Of a stretch of DNA of 64,000 bases, positions 39,264 through 50,023 are shown in pieces. The DNA comes from Nocardioides daphniae. Lineage in GTDB: Bacteria; Actinomycetota; Actinomycetes; Propionibacteriales; Nocardioidaceae. The translations under genes were made by a program, and so were the position numbers. Each line of letters begins with the position of its first letter. Within the stretch, counting starts at the first letter, position 1. The stretch is taken from the NCBI RefSeq assembly GCF_004777465.1, contig NZ_CP038462.1, positions 1,736,001-1,800,000 on the forward strand, read 5' to 3'. A model generated the notes under the pieces. The model had not been told where the DNA came from and did not search any database. It was given only the letters and a program-made list of their open reading frames with translations.

Positions 39264-40187
39264 TCACCGAGGCGCGTCGCCGCTGGCCCAGGCGAGGAGG
39301 CGACCGGTCGGCTGCTCCCCGGCACGGTGAGGCCGGGTGGCGAGCCACACGCGGGCGAAACCCGCCGCCAGCAGACCGGCGCCGAGCATGTGCAGCGCGA
39401 CCTGCAGCTCGTTGAGGTCGAGCAGGTACTGGCTCCAGCCGATGACGCCCTGCAGCAGCTCGAGACCGAGCAGGGCCGTGGTCACCACCACGAGCCAACG
39501 GTCGCCCGAGCGCCGGGCCAGGACGAGAAGCGTGAGGGTGAGAGCCACCAGCACGTAGACCACGGTGGCGTGCACCTGCGACACCAGGGCCGGGTCGAGC
39601 CCGTTGCGGCGCGCATCGGCGTCGCCGGCGTGCGGGCCGGCACCGGTGACGACGGTGCCGAGGTAGAGCACCACCCATCCGACGACCATGATCGCCCAGG
39701 CCACGGTGCGCTGAGGCGCGGGCGCAGCGTCACGCTGGGGACTGCGCAGGTGGTCGAGGAGGGCCAGGCAGACCATCACCATGAGCATGGAGGCCATGAA
39801 GTGCAGGGAGACGACCCAGGGGTTGAGGTCGGTGAGCACGGTGAAGCCGCCGATCACCGCCTGCAACGGGACGCCCAGGGCGACGACCAGCGAGTGACGC
39901 AGCGCCACGCGGTCACGCGATCCGACGGCCGCCAGGAAGCACGAGATGGCGATCACCACGAGCACGAAGGTCAGCATCCGGTTGCCGAACTCGATGGCGC
40001 CGTGGATGCCCATGCTGGGGTGGGTGACGTAGGAGTCGTCCGTGCAGCGCGGCCACGTGGGGCAGCCGAGTCCGGAGCCGGTGAGCCGCACTGCAGCGCC
40101 GGTGACCACGATCCCGATGTTCGCCAGCAGGTTGGCCACGGCCAACGGCCAGAGCCACGTCGACAGTCGCTCGAGGAACTTGACCAT
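39264..40187 (-). CDS. ctaA: heme A synthase (COX15/CtaA)
   Basis: Converts heme o to heme a; about 307 residues and eight predicted transmembrane helices in two four-helix halves. GAAVRLTGSGLGCPTWPRC is the signature first-half loop with two cysteines. Histidines that could ligate heme occur in HGAIEFGNRML, SLHFMASML, SQVHATVVYV and ALHMLGAGL. ATG 40187 after GGGAG is chosen; GTG 40193 overlapping the permease stop is possible. Downstream of the ABC pair. Confidence 0.92.
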   Translation of the reverse strand: MVKFLERLSTWLWPLAVANLLANIGIVVTGAAVRLTGSGLGCPTWPRCTDDSYVTHPSMGIHGAIEFGNRMLTFVLVVIAISCFLAAVGSRDRVALRHSLVVALGVPLQAVIGGFTVLTDLNPWVVSLHFMASMLMVMVCLALLDHLRSPQRDAAPAPQRTVAWAIMVVGWVVLYLGTVVTGAGPHAGDADARRNGLDPALVSQVHATVVYVLVALTLTLLVLARRSGDRWLVVVTTALLGLELLQGVIGWSQYLLDLNELQVALHMLGAGLLAAGFARVWLATRPHRAGEQPTGRLLAWASGDAPR

Positions 40188-40189
40188 GG

Positions 40190-40950
40190 TCACTCCCAAC
40201 GGAAGGTGCGGGCGGTGAGGACGGAGGCGACCACGGCCCAGACGGCCAGGACGCCGAGGGCGGTCCAGTCGGTGTGGCCGTGCAGGAGCGCCGAGCGGAA
40301 CGACTCCCCGAGCGCGCCGCTGGGCAGCACCTGCACGAAGCCGCTGGCCGGCCCGTACTGGGCCGCCGGGATGACGACGCCGCCGCCCGCCATCAGCAGC
40401 AGGTAGACGAGGTTGGCCAACGCGAGGGTGGCCTCCGCCCTGAGCACCCCGGCGATCAGGAGCCCGAGGGCGCCGAACGCAGCCGTCCCGAGGACCGCGG
40501 TGAGGACAACCCCGACCGCAGCCACGTCGGGCGACCAGCCGAGGGCCAGGGCGGCCCCACCGATCACCACGACCTGGACCGCCTCGACGACCAGGAGGGC
40601 CCCGACCTTCCCGAGCAGCAGGCCGTGGCGCGGCAGGGGAGAGGAGCCAAGACGCTTGATCACGCCGTAACGGCGCTCGAAGCCGGTGGCGATCGCGACG
40701 GCGGTGAAGGCCGTGCTCATGACGGCCAGCGCCAGGACCCCGGGAGCCAGGAGGTCGATCGGCTCGGAGTCGATGCCCAGGTCGACGCGGTCAGCTGCGT
40801 AGAGCCCACCCACCAGGACGAGCAGCGGGATGACCAGCGCGAGCAGAAGCTGCTCACCGTTGCGCATCATCAGGCGCGCCTCCATGCGCGCCTGGGCTCG
40901 CACCTGCTGGCTGAGCGGCGCCGAGCCCGGCGCGGGGGAGAAGGTGCCGT

Positions 40951-40954
<4 letters not shown>
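40190..40954 (-). CDS. ABC-2 type transporter permease
   Basis: A 254-residue membrane subunit with about six hydrophobic segments (for example LLLALVIPLLVLVGGLYAA and VLTARTFRWE at the end). ERRYGVIKRLGSSPLPR is the coupling-helix-like region of ABC-2 permeases. GTG overlaps the ATPase stop as GTGA. The pair sits just before ctaA, as in related genomes, and is often linked with cytochrome oxidase biogenesis; the substrate is unknown. Confidence 0.88.
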
Positions 40955-41882
<928 letters not shown>

Positions 41883-41970
41883 CGCCTCAGTCTAGGGAGC
41901 GATCACACCCTCGATCGCCCAGGGTCACGACCGAGACGCTGGTCACACGGCCCGCCCCGGGGGAGCGAAC

Positions 41971-41987
41971 TAAGGTTCGCCTTACTT
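41971..41987. promoter_or_regulatory. IdeR/DtxR-like box and inverted repeat upstream of sufR
   Basis: TAAGG-TTCG-CCTTA is a perfect inverted repeat at 41971-41984. The 15 bases from 41973 match 12 of 15 positions of the IdeR/DtxR core AGGTTAGSCTAACCT. Iron control of the SUF operon would make sense, but the same repeat could bind another regulator. Confidence 0.45.
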
Positions 41988-42002
41988 GAAGCGCCCCAGC
42001 AA

Positions 42003-42023
42003 TAAGATCACAATTGCGTTGTG
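42003..42023 (+). promoter_or_regulatory. sufR -10 and CACAA-N5-TTGTG operator over the start codon
   Basis: TAAGAT at 42003-42008 fits a -10. Directly after it CACAA (42009-42013), five bases, and TTGTG (42019-42023) form a perfect inverted repeat that covers the transcription start and the GTG of sufR. This is a likely site for autorepression by SufR. Confidence 0.6.
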
Positions 42024-42699
42024 GAATTCGACCGGACGACCGTCGCGCCTGTTGGCGACGCGTCCACCCGTGGGCGCGTGACCCGCTCCATCCTGGAGAA
42101 CGGGCCGTCGACCGCTGCCGCCCTGGCCGAGCGTCTCCAGCTCACTCCGGCCGCCGTACGCCGGCACCTGGACCACCTCGTCGGCGAAGGTGTCGTCGAG
42201 GGGCGCGAGCAGAAGGTCTACGGCCACCGTGGCCGTGGCCGCCCGGCCAAGGTCTTCGCCCTCACCGACTCCGGGCGTGACCACTTCGACCAGGGCTACG
42301 ACGACCTGGCAGCCCAGGCGCTGCGTTTCCTCAAGGAGACCGCCGGCGACGACGCCGTCATGGAATTCGCCAGGCAGCGCGCGGCGTTCATCGAGCGTGA
42401 CTTCGCCACCGTCATCGAGAACGAGCCCGACCTGAGCTCGGCCGAGGCCCTCGCCAAGGTCTTCTCCGACGAGGGCTACGCCGCGAGCGTGCGGGCCCTG
42501 CCCGGCGTCGGCGTGGTCGAGCAGCTCTGCCAGCACAGCCTGCCCGGTGTCCCACGTGGCGAACGAGTTCCCCCAACTGTGCGAGGCCGAGACGGAGGCG
42601 ATCAGCCGGGTCGTCGGCACGCACGTCCAGAGGCTGGCCACCATCGCCCACGGCGACGGCGTCTGCACCACCTGCATCCCGAAGAACAAGGAAGGCTGA
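42021..42699 (+). CDS. sufR: SUF operon repressor SufR (one indel)
   Basis: DeoR/ArsR-like winged-helix regulator, about 225 residues after repair. N-terminal [23 protein letters not shown] with [14 protein letters not shown] and the wing [12 protein letters not shown]. The C-terminal part carries cysteines (QLCQH, then CP, QLCEAE, and GVCTTCIP) expected to hold an Fe-S cluster that senses iron-sulfur status. Near 42540 one extra C (AGCTGC read as AGCCTGC) shifts the frame; removing it gives 226 codons. GTG start lies inside a palindrome. First gene of the SUF operon, four bases before sufB. Confidence 0.9.
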
Positions 42700-42702
42700 A
42701 CC

Positions 42703-44123
42703 ATGACCTCCATCGAGGAGCTGAACCCCGAGCTGAAGGGCATCGGCCGCTACGACTTCGGCTGGGCCGACAAGGACGATGCCGGTGCCACCGCCGCACG
42801 TGGCCTCAACGAGGACGTCGTCCGCGACATCTCGAGCAAGAAGTCCGAGCCGCAGTGGATGCTGGACATGCGCCTCAAGGGCCTGAAGCTCTTCCAGCGC
42901 AAGCCCATGCCGACAAAGCCCAATCCGACCTCGACGGCATCGACTTCGACAACATCAAGTACTTCGTGCGTTCGTCGGAGAAGCAGGCCCAGTCGTGGGA
43001 GGACCTCCCCGAGGACATCAAGAACACCTACGACAAGCTCGGCATCCCCGAGGCGGAGAAGCAGCGCCTCGTCGCCGGCGTGGCCGCCCAGTACGAGTCC
43101 GAGGTCGTCTACCACTCGATCCGTGAGGACCTCGAGGAGAAGGGCGTCATCTTCGTCGACACCGACACGGCGCTGAAGGAACACGAGGAGCTCTTCAAGG
43201 AGTACTTCGGCACCGTCATCCCGACCGGTGACAACAAGTTCTCCGCGCTCAACACCTCGGTGTGGTCCGGTGGCTCGTTCATCTACGTGCCCAAGGGCGT
43301 CCACGTGGACATCCCGCTCCAGGCCTACTTCCGGATCAACACCGAGAACATGGGCCAGTTCGAGCGCACGCTGATCATCGTCGACGAGGATGCCTACGTG
43401 CACTACGTCGAGGGCTGCACCGCGCCGATCTACTCGTCGGACTCGCTGCACTCCGCCGTCGTCGAGATCATCGTCAAGAAGGGTGGTCGCTGCCGCTACA
43501 CGACCATCCAGAACTGGTCGAACAACGTCTACAACCTCGTCACCAAGCGCGCGGTCTGCGAGGCCGGCGCGACGATGGAGTGGGTCGACGGCAACATCGG
43601 TTCCAAGGTCACCATGAAGTACCCGGCCGTCTACCTGATGGGTGAGCACGCCAAGGGTGAGACGCTCTCCATCGCCTTCGCCGGCGAGGGCCAGCACCAG
43701 GACGCCGGCGCCAAGATGGTGCACGCTGCTCCGAACACCTCGTCCTCGATCCTGTCGAAGTCGGTGGCCCGTGGTGGCGGCCGCACCTCCTACCGTGGCC
43801 TGATCCAGGTCAACGAGGGTGCCCACGGCTCCAAGTCCAACGTGCTGTGCGACGCGCTGCTCGTGGATCAGATCAGCCGCTCCGACACCTACCCCTACGT
43901 CGACATCCGCGAGGACGACGTCTCGATGGGCCACGAGGCCAGCGTCTCGAAGGTCAGCGACGACCAGCTCTTCTACCTGATGTCGCGCGGCATGGAGCAG
44001 GACGAGGCGATGGCGATGATCGTGCGCGGCTTCGTCGAGCCGATCGCGAAGGAGCTCCCGATGGAGTACGCCCTCGAGCTCAACCGCCTGATCGAGCTGC
44101 AGATGGAGGGTGCGGTCGGCTGA
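42703..44123 (+). CDS. sufB: Fe-S cluster scaffold protein SufB (one indel)
   Basis: Scaffold subunit of the SufBCD complex, 473 residues after repair. Conserved marks: [67 protein letters not shown] (a likely cluster or sulfur-acceptor cysteine), and [18 protein letters not shown]. No intein is present, unlike some mycobacterial SufB. A base is lost near 42908, breaking the frame before [13 protein letters not shown] 42703. Confidence 0.95.
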
Positions 44124-44189
44124 CGCCGGCCCCCACCCGCAGCCTCCGGGGCACGCGCCCTGCACCACTTCTAGACGGAAAGAACTGAC

Positions 44190-45386
44190 GTGACTGTTAC
44201 TGACACTGCCCGCGACTCGGTCGCAGCGGCGCTCGAGCAGGGCAAGGTGGAGTCGCACCTCCACCCGACCGGCTCGTACGACGTCGCCGACCACGCCGCC
44301 GCTCCCACGGGCCGTGAGGAGATCTGGCGCTTCACGCCGCTCAAGCGCCTCAAGGGCCTGGCCGCCGACGCGGTCTTCCAGTTCCCCCGCACCGAGGTCA
44401 CCTTCAACACGCCCGAGGGCGTGCGGGTGGAGACGGTGTCGGGCGAGGAGGCCCGGGCGCTGCGCGGCATCTCCGGCTACAAGCCGGCGACGCTCTTCGG
44501 CGCCCGTGTCCTGAGCGAGGTGCCCGAGACGCTGCTCGTCGACGTGCCGGCCGAGGCCGAGGTCGCCGAGCCGGTCATCGTCAACCTGGTCGGGAACGAC
44601 GCCGACCACACCGAGGCCGGCCACGTCGTCCTGCGCTTCGGCAACTTCTCCAAGGCCGTCGTCGTGCTGCGCCACACCGGCTCCGCCGCCCTGGCCCAGG
44701 TCGTCGAGATCCGCGTGGGCGACTCCGCGCAGGTCCAGGTGGTCTCGCTGCAGGACTGGGCGGACGACGCCACCCATCTGACCCACACCGAGGCGCTCGT
44801 CGGTCGCGACGCGTCGTACAAGCACACGGCCATCTCCTTCGGTGGTGACCTCGTACGCATGGACGCCAACGTCCGCTACTCCGGCCCCGGTGGCTCCGCG
44901 GAGATGCTCGGCCTCTACTTCGCCGACGCGGGTCAGCACATCGAGCACCGACTCTTCGCCGACCACAACCAGCCGCGCACCTCCTCGAACGTCATCTACA
45001 AGGGCGCACTCCAGGGCGAGGGCGCGCACACCGTGTGGATCGGCAACGTCCTCATCCGCCAGGCGGCCGAGGGCATCGAGACGTACGAGGAGAACCGCAA
45101 CCTGATCCTCACCGACGGCACGCTGTGCGACTCGGTCCCCAACCTGGAGATCGAGACCGGTGAGATCGAGGGAGCCGGCCACGCGTCGGCGACCGCGCGG
45201 TTCGACGACGAGCAGCTCTTCTACCTGCGCTCGCGCGGGATCGACGAGAAGGAGGCGCAGCGCCTCGTCGTGCACGGCTTCTTCAACGACCTGATCCGCA
45301 AGATCGACGTGCCGGCGCTTGAGGAGCAGCTGATCAGCACGGTCGAGGGCGAGCTCGCCAAGAACGTGACCGGAAAGCACCTCTGA
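44190..45386 (+). CDS. sufD: Fe-S cluster assembly protein SufD
   Basis: SufB-related partner in SufBCD, 398 residues, intact. EEIWRFTPLKRLKGL near residue 43, a beta-helix core with GGSAEMLGLYFADAGQHIEHR and FADHNQPRTSSNVIYKG, and C-terminal LRSRGIDEKEAQRLVVHGF shared with SufB. GTG 44190 follows GGAAAGAA. Overlaps the Rieske ferredoxin gene by one base (TGATG). Confidence 0.95.
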   Translation: MTVTDTARDSVAAALEQGKVESHLHPTGSYDVADHAAAPTGREEIWRFTPLKRLKGLAADAVFQFPRTEVTFNTPEGVRVETVSGEEARALRGISGYKPATLFGARVLSEVPETLLVDVPAEAEVAEPVIVNLVGNDADHTEAGHVVLRFGNFSKAVVVLRHTGSAALAQVVEIRVGDSAQVQVVSLQDWADDATHLTHTEALVGRDASYKHTAISFGGDLVRMDANVRYSGPGGSAEMLGLYFADAGQHIEHRLFADHNQPRTSSNVIYKGALQGEGAHTVWIGNVLIRQAAEGIETYEENRNLILTDGTLCDSVPNLEIETGEIEGAGHASATARFDDEQLFYLRSRGIDEKEAQRLVVHGFFNDLIRKIDVPALEEQLISTVEGELAKNVTGKHL

Positions 45387-45721
45387 TGGCTTTCCAGCGC
45401 GCCTGCGCGGTCAACGAGTTCCGCGAGGGCGAGGCGGTCGCCGTCACCCTCGACGGGATCGACGTCGCCGTCGCCCACGCCGAGGGGGAGTACTTCGCGC
45501 TCCAGGACCTCTGCTCGCACGCGCACGTCGCGCTCTCCGAGGGTGAGGTCGAGGACTGTGCGATCGAGTGCTGGATGCACGGGACCACCTTCGACCTGCG
45601 CACCGGCAAGCCCCAGACGCCGCCGGCCACCGAGCCCGTGGCCACCTTCCCGGTCGAGCTGCACGGCGACGAGATCCACGTCGACGTGAGCACGACCCTC
45701 AACGGCGTCACGCCGTCCTGA
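45386..45721 (+). CDS. Rieske-type [2Fe-2S] ferredoxin of the SUF operon
   Basis: A 111-residue soluble Rieske ferredoxin of the non-heme-oxygenase type. Ligands are in LCSHAHVAL and ECWMHGTTFD. It lacks the disulfide cysteines seen in the two exported Rieske proteins earlier in the window. Position between sufD and sufC is common in actinobacteria; it may carry electrons for cluster assembly. ATG overlaps sufD by one base. Confidence 0.88.
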   Translation: MAFQRACAVNEFREGEAVAVTLDGIDVAVAHAEGEYFALQDLCSHAHVALSEGEVEDCAIECWMHGTTFDLRTGKPQTPPATEPVATFPVELHGDEIHVDVSTTLNGVTPS

Positions 45722-45756
45722 ACGACACAGACTTCGAGAAGAAGAGAGACACACAG

Positions 45757-46518
45757 ATGAGCACTCTGGAGATCAAGGACCTCCACGTCACGGTCGAGAC
45801 CGAGGACGCCACCAAGGAGATCCTCAAGGGCGTCACGCTGACCATCAAGGACGGCGAGACCCACGCGATCATGGGCCCCAACGGCTCGGGCAAGTCGACG
45901 CTGGCCTACACCATCGCCGGCCACCCGAAGTACACGGTGACCAGCGGCACCATCACGCTCGACGGCGAGGACGTCCTGGCGATGTCCGTCGACGAGCGGG
46001 CCCGCGCCGGCCTCTTCCTGGCCATGCAGTACCCCGTCGAGATCCCCGGCGTCTCGGTCAGCAACTTCCTGCGCACCGCCAAGACCGCCATCGACGGCGA
46101 GGCCCCCAAGCTGCGTACGTGGGTCAAGGACGTCAACGCCGCGCTCGCGTCCAACAACCTGGACTCCTCCTTCGCCCAGCGCTCGGTCAACGAGGGCTTC
46201 TCCGGCGGTGAGAAGAAGCGCCACGAGATCGCCCAGCTCGAGCTCTTGGCCCCGAAGGTCGCCGTGCTCGACGAGACCGACTCCGGCCTCGACATCGACG
46301 CCCTCAAGGTCGTCTCCGACGGCGTCAACCGCTTCACCGCCAACGGCGACAAGGGCGTCCTGCTGATCACGCACTACACGCGCATCCTGCGCTACATCAA
46401 GCCGGACTTCGTGCACGTCTTCGTCAACGGCCGGATCGCCGAGCAGGGCGGCCCGGAGCTGGCCGACCAGCTCGAGGCCACCGGGTACGACAAGTACCTC
46501 ACCGCTGCTGCGGGCTGA
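45757..46518 (+). CDS. sufC: Fe-S cluster assembly ATPase SufC
   Basis: ABC-type ATPase driving the SufBCD scaffold, 253 residues. Walker A GPNGSGKST near residue 41, Q-loop region MQYPVEIPGVSV, the family-specific signature FSGGEKKRHEI, Walker B VAVLDETDSGLD, H-loop ITHYTRIL. ATG 45757 is 35 bases after the ferredoxin. Intact. Confidence 0.96.
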   Translation: MSTLEIKDLHVTVETEDATKEILKGVTLTIKDGETHAIMGPNGSGKSTLAYTIAGHPKYTVTSGTITLDGEDVLAMSVDERARAGLFLAMQYPVEIPGVSVSNFLRTAKTAIDGEAPKLRTWVKDVNAALASNNLDSSFAQRSVNEGFSGGEKKRHEIAQLELLAPKVAVLDETDSGLDIDALKVVSDGVNRFTANGDKGVLLITHYTRILRYIKPDFVHVFVNGRIAEQGGPELADQLEATGYDKYLTAAAG

Positions 46519-46575
46519 CCTTTTCCGCACTGCCCCGCACCACTCCTCCCACCGCAGAAGGTGAATGAGAGCACC

Positions 46576-47829
<1,254 letters not shown>

Positions 47830-47831
47830 GG

Positions 47832-48297
47832 ATGTCTGCAGAGCTCGACACCCTGTACCAGGAGATCATCCTACACCAACTACAAGAACCCGCTGAACGC
47901 AGGGCTGCGCGAGCCCTTCGGCAGCGAGGTGCACCACGTCAACCCCACCTGCGGTGACGAGATCACCCTGCGCGTGCAGCTCGACGGCGACCGCATCGCC
48001 GACGTGTCCTACCACGCCGAGGGGTGCTCCATCTCGCAGGCGTCCACCTCCGTCATGACCGACCTCGTCATCGGCAAGACGGTCGCGGAGGCCATCGCAC
48101 TGCACACCGAGTTCCTGACCCTGATGCAGGGCAAGGGGCAGGTCGAGCCGGACGAGGAGGTGCTGGAGGACGGCATCGCCTTCGCCGGCGTCGCCAAGTT
48201 CCCCGCGCGCGTCAAGTGCGCCCTGCTGTCGTGGATGGCGTGGAAGGACGCCACCGCGCAGGTGCTCGGCACCGATTTCACCGAGGAGAAGGCATGA
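47832..48297 (+). CDS. sufU: SufU sulfur-relay protein (one indel)
   Basis: Zinc-containing sulfur acceptor that takes persulfide from SufS; 154 residues after repair. Metal and sulfur ligands: NPTCGDE, AEGCSISQAS and VKCALLSW. The first codons (MSAELDTLYQEII) and YKNPLNAGLREPF are split by what looks like one extra base near 47873; removing it gives 155 codons. ATG 47832 is two bases after sufS. The end overlaps sufT as ATGA. Confidence 0.92.
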
Positions 48298-48821
48298 GCG
48301 AGCAGACCCACGCCCACGACCACAGTGGTCACGACCACGCTGGTCACGACCACGCTGGTCACGACCACGCTGGTCACGACCACGCTGGTCACGACCACGC
48401 TGGTCACGACCACAGCGGCCATGACCACGTCGGGCACGACCACGGCCACGGTCACGGCCGGCACGACGACCTCCCGAAGGTCGACCTGGCCGCCGCGTCG
48501 TCCAGCGCCTCCTCGGTCGCCGTCGAGGACGTCACCGAGGCGATGAAGGACGTCGTCGACCCCGAGCTCGGCATCAACGTCGTCGACCTCGGCCTGGTCT
48601 ACGGCATCCACATCGACGAGGGCTCCAACGCCGTCATCGACATGACCCTGACCTCGGCTGCCTGCCCGCTGACCGACGTCATCCAGGACCAGACCGAGAT
48701 GGCGCTCGAGGGCCTCGTCAACGACGTCGCGATCAACTGGGTCTGGATGCCGCCGTGGGGCCCTGACAAGATCACCGATGACGGTCGCGAGCAGCTGCGC
48801 GCGCTCGGCTTCAACGTCTGA
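48294..48821 (+). CDS. sufT: SufT (DUF59/MIP18) protein with His-rich repeat tail
   Basis: Fe-S maturation factor, 175 residues. The C-terminal hundred residues are the DUF59/MIP18 domain: VTEAMKDVVDPELGINVVDLGLVYG, TLTSAACPLTDVIQDQ (the conserved cysteine) and WMPPWGPDKI. The N terminus is unusual: about 60 residues made of tandem GHDHx pentads (five GHDHA, then GHDHS, GHDHV, GHDHG, HGHGRH). Such tails usually bind Ni, Zn, Co or Cu. The tail may store or deliver metal, or buffer metals that compete with iron. ATG overlaps sufU. Confidence 0.88.
   Translation: MSEQTHAHDHSGHDHAGHDHAGHDHAGHDHAGHDHAGHDHSGHDHVGHDHGHGHGRHDDLPKVDLAAASSSASSVAVEDVTEAMKDVVDPELGINVVDLGLVYGIHIDEGSNAVIDMTLTSAACPLTDVIQDQTEMALEGLVNDVAINWVWMPPWGPDKITDDGREQLRALGFNV
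48327..48446 (+). repeat. 15-base tandem repeats encoding GHDHx
   Basis: Eight 15-base units; the first five (48327-48401) are identical copies of GGTCACGACCACGCT and the last three drift. Near-identity at DNA level suggests recent expansion by slippage or unequal exchange, so copy number may vary among strains. Confidence 0.9.
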
Positions 48822-48830
48822 GGAGTGTCC

Positions 48831-49391
48831 GTGGTCGATGTGAGCGCCGACGAGCGAGTCACCTACGTCCTGGTCGACGGCGAGAACATCGACGCCACGC
48901 TCGGCAACTCGATCCTGGGGCGCCGGCCCCGGCCCGACGAGCGTCCCCGCTGGGACCGTCTGCTCGAGTGGGCGGAGGACGCCTTCGAGCAGCCGGCCCG
49001 CGGCCTCTTCTTCCTGGCGGTCAACGACGAGCTGCCGATGCCGTTCATCCAGGCACTCACCGCGATCGGCTTCCGGCCCGTGCCGCTGCGCGGCGAGGGC
49101 AAGGTCGTCGACATCGCCATCCAGAAGATGGCCGAGGCGATCGCCCAGCGCGAGGCCGACGTCGCCCTGGTCAGCCACGACGGCGACTTCGTGCCGCAGG
49201 TGCGTCGCCTCTGCGACGGCACCCGCCACGTGGCGCTGGTCGGCTTCTCCGAGTTCATGAACTCCGCCTTTCGCGGCCTCCCGGGTCTGCGCCTGGTCGA
49301 CATGGAGCACGACGTACGCGCCTTCAACTCGCGTCTGCCGCGCATCCGGATCATCGCCATCGACGACTTCGACCCGATGGAGTTCCTCTGA
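48831..49391 (+). CDS. NYN-domain (PIN-like) ribonuclease
   Basis: A 186-residue NYN/PIN-like protein. The metal-binding acidic residues appear as YVLVDGENIDATLG near the N terminus, DIAIQKMAEAIAQ in the middle, and VSHDGDFVPQVRR, the usual order for this nuclease fold. GTG 48831 is chosen since AGGAG at 48821-48825 is five bases away; it is nine bases after sufT. The stop abuts the acVLRF1 coding region, so these two are probably cotranslated. RNA substrate unknown. Confidence 0.8.
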   Translation: MVDVSADERVTYVLVDGENIDATLGNSILGRRPRPDERPRWDRLLEWAEDAFEQPARGLFFLAVNDELPMPFIQALTAIGFRPVPLRGEGKVVDIAIQKMAEAIAQREADVALVSHDGDFVPQVRRLCDGTRHVALVGFSEFMNSAFRGLPGLRLVDMEHDVRAFNSRLPRIRIIAIDDFDPMEFL

Positions 49392-49405
49392 CCACCACGG
49401 TCCTC

Positions 49406-50002
49406 GTGCCCGCCGGCCGCTTCGTCCGGTGGGTGGAGAACTTCGCCTCCCGTCACGGGGCCGCCGCGGTGAGCACCGTCGACGGCGCCCTACGGGGTGA
49501 GGCTGAGGACACGTCGTACTTCGAGGCACGGCTGCCCTTCTGGGTCCCGTACGCCGGTGGTCCCGAACCCGACGAGCTGGTCGCCGCCCTCGAGCCGCCC
49601 GACGACTGGGGCGTCCTGATCGCCCGTCGCGGCGGCTTCGCCGTGGCGAGGATGGCGGGGGAGCGGATGGTCTCCTCGAAGGTCGGTCAGCGCCACGTCC
49701 AGGGCCGCACCAAGGCCGGGGGACAGAGCCAGCAGCGCTTCGCCCGACGACGCGACAACCAGGCCCGCGAGGCCTGGGCAGCCGCTGCTGGCCACGCCAG
49801 CACCCACCTCCGCGGGCTACGCGGCCCACTGGTCCTGGCCGGCGACCGTGAGGGCCTGGCCGCGGTGGTCGAGGGCGCCGGGCTGGGGGAGCTGCCGACC
49901 CACCACCTGCCGGACACCGTCGGGGAGCCGCGGCGCGAGGCACTGCTCAAGGCGGTCCAGGACGCACTCAGCGTGCGCGTCACGGTGCACAACGCCGACT
50001 GA
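49406..50002 (+). CDS. acVLRF1-family peptidyl-tRNA hydrolase / release factor
   Basis: Actinobacterial Vms1-like release factor homologue, expected to cleave peptidyl-tRNA on stalled ribosomes. The key loop is AGGQSQQRFARRRDNQ, in which GGQ-like GGQS and the basic tail match the VLRF1 signature, then GPLVLAGDREGLAAV as in eRF1-like domain 3. GTG 49406 is the first standard start; the conserved reading may begin at CTG 49388 (TTTVLVPAGRF), placed four bases after a GGAG. About 198-204 residues. Adjacent to the NYN nuclease. Confidence 0.8.
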   Translation: MPAGRFVRWVENFASRHGAAAVSTVDGALRGEAEDTSYFEARLPFWVPYAGGPEPDELVAALEPPDDWGVLIARRGGFAVARMAGERMVSSKVGQRHVQGRTKAGGQSQQRFARRRDNQAREAWAAAAGHASTHLRGLRGPLVLAGDREGLAAVVEGAGLGELPTHHLPDTVGEPRREALLKAVQDALSVRVTVHNAD

Positions 50003-50023
50003 GCCCCGGCGTCCCACGGGGTG

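Noticed and set aside
48327..48446. Possible CRISPR or regulatory repeat array
   Set aside because: The 15-base units are contiguous, keep the sufT reading frame and encode GHDHx pentads; there are no spacers.
48009..49943. Long minus-strand reading frame across sufU-sufT-NYN-acVLRF1
   Set aside because: It is the complement of well supported genes, and its VVVTS repeats are only the antisense of the GHDHx repeat.
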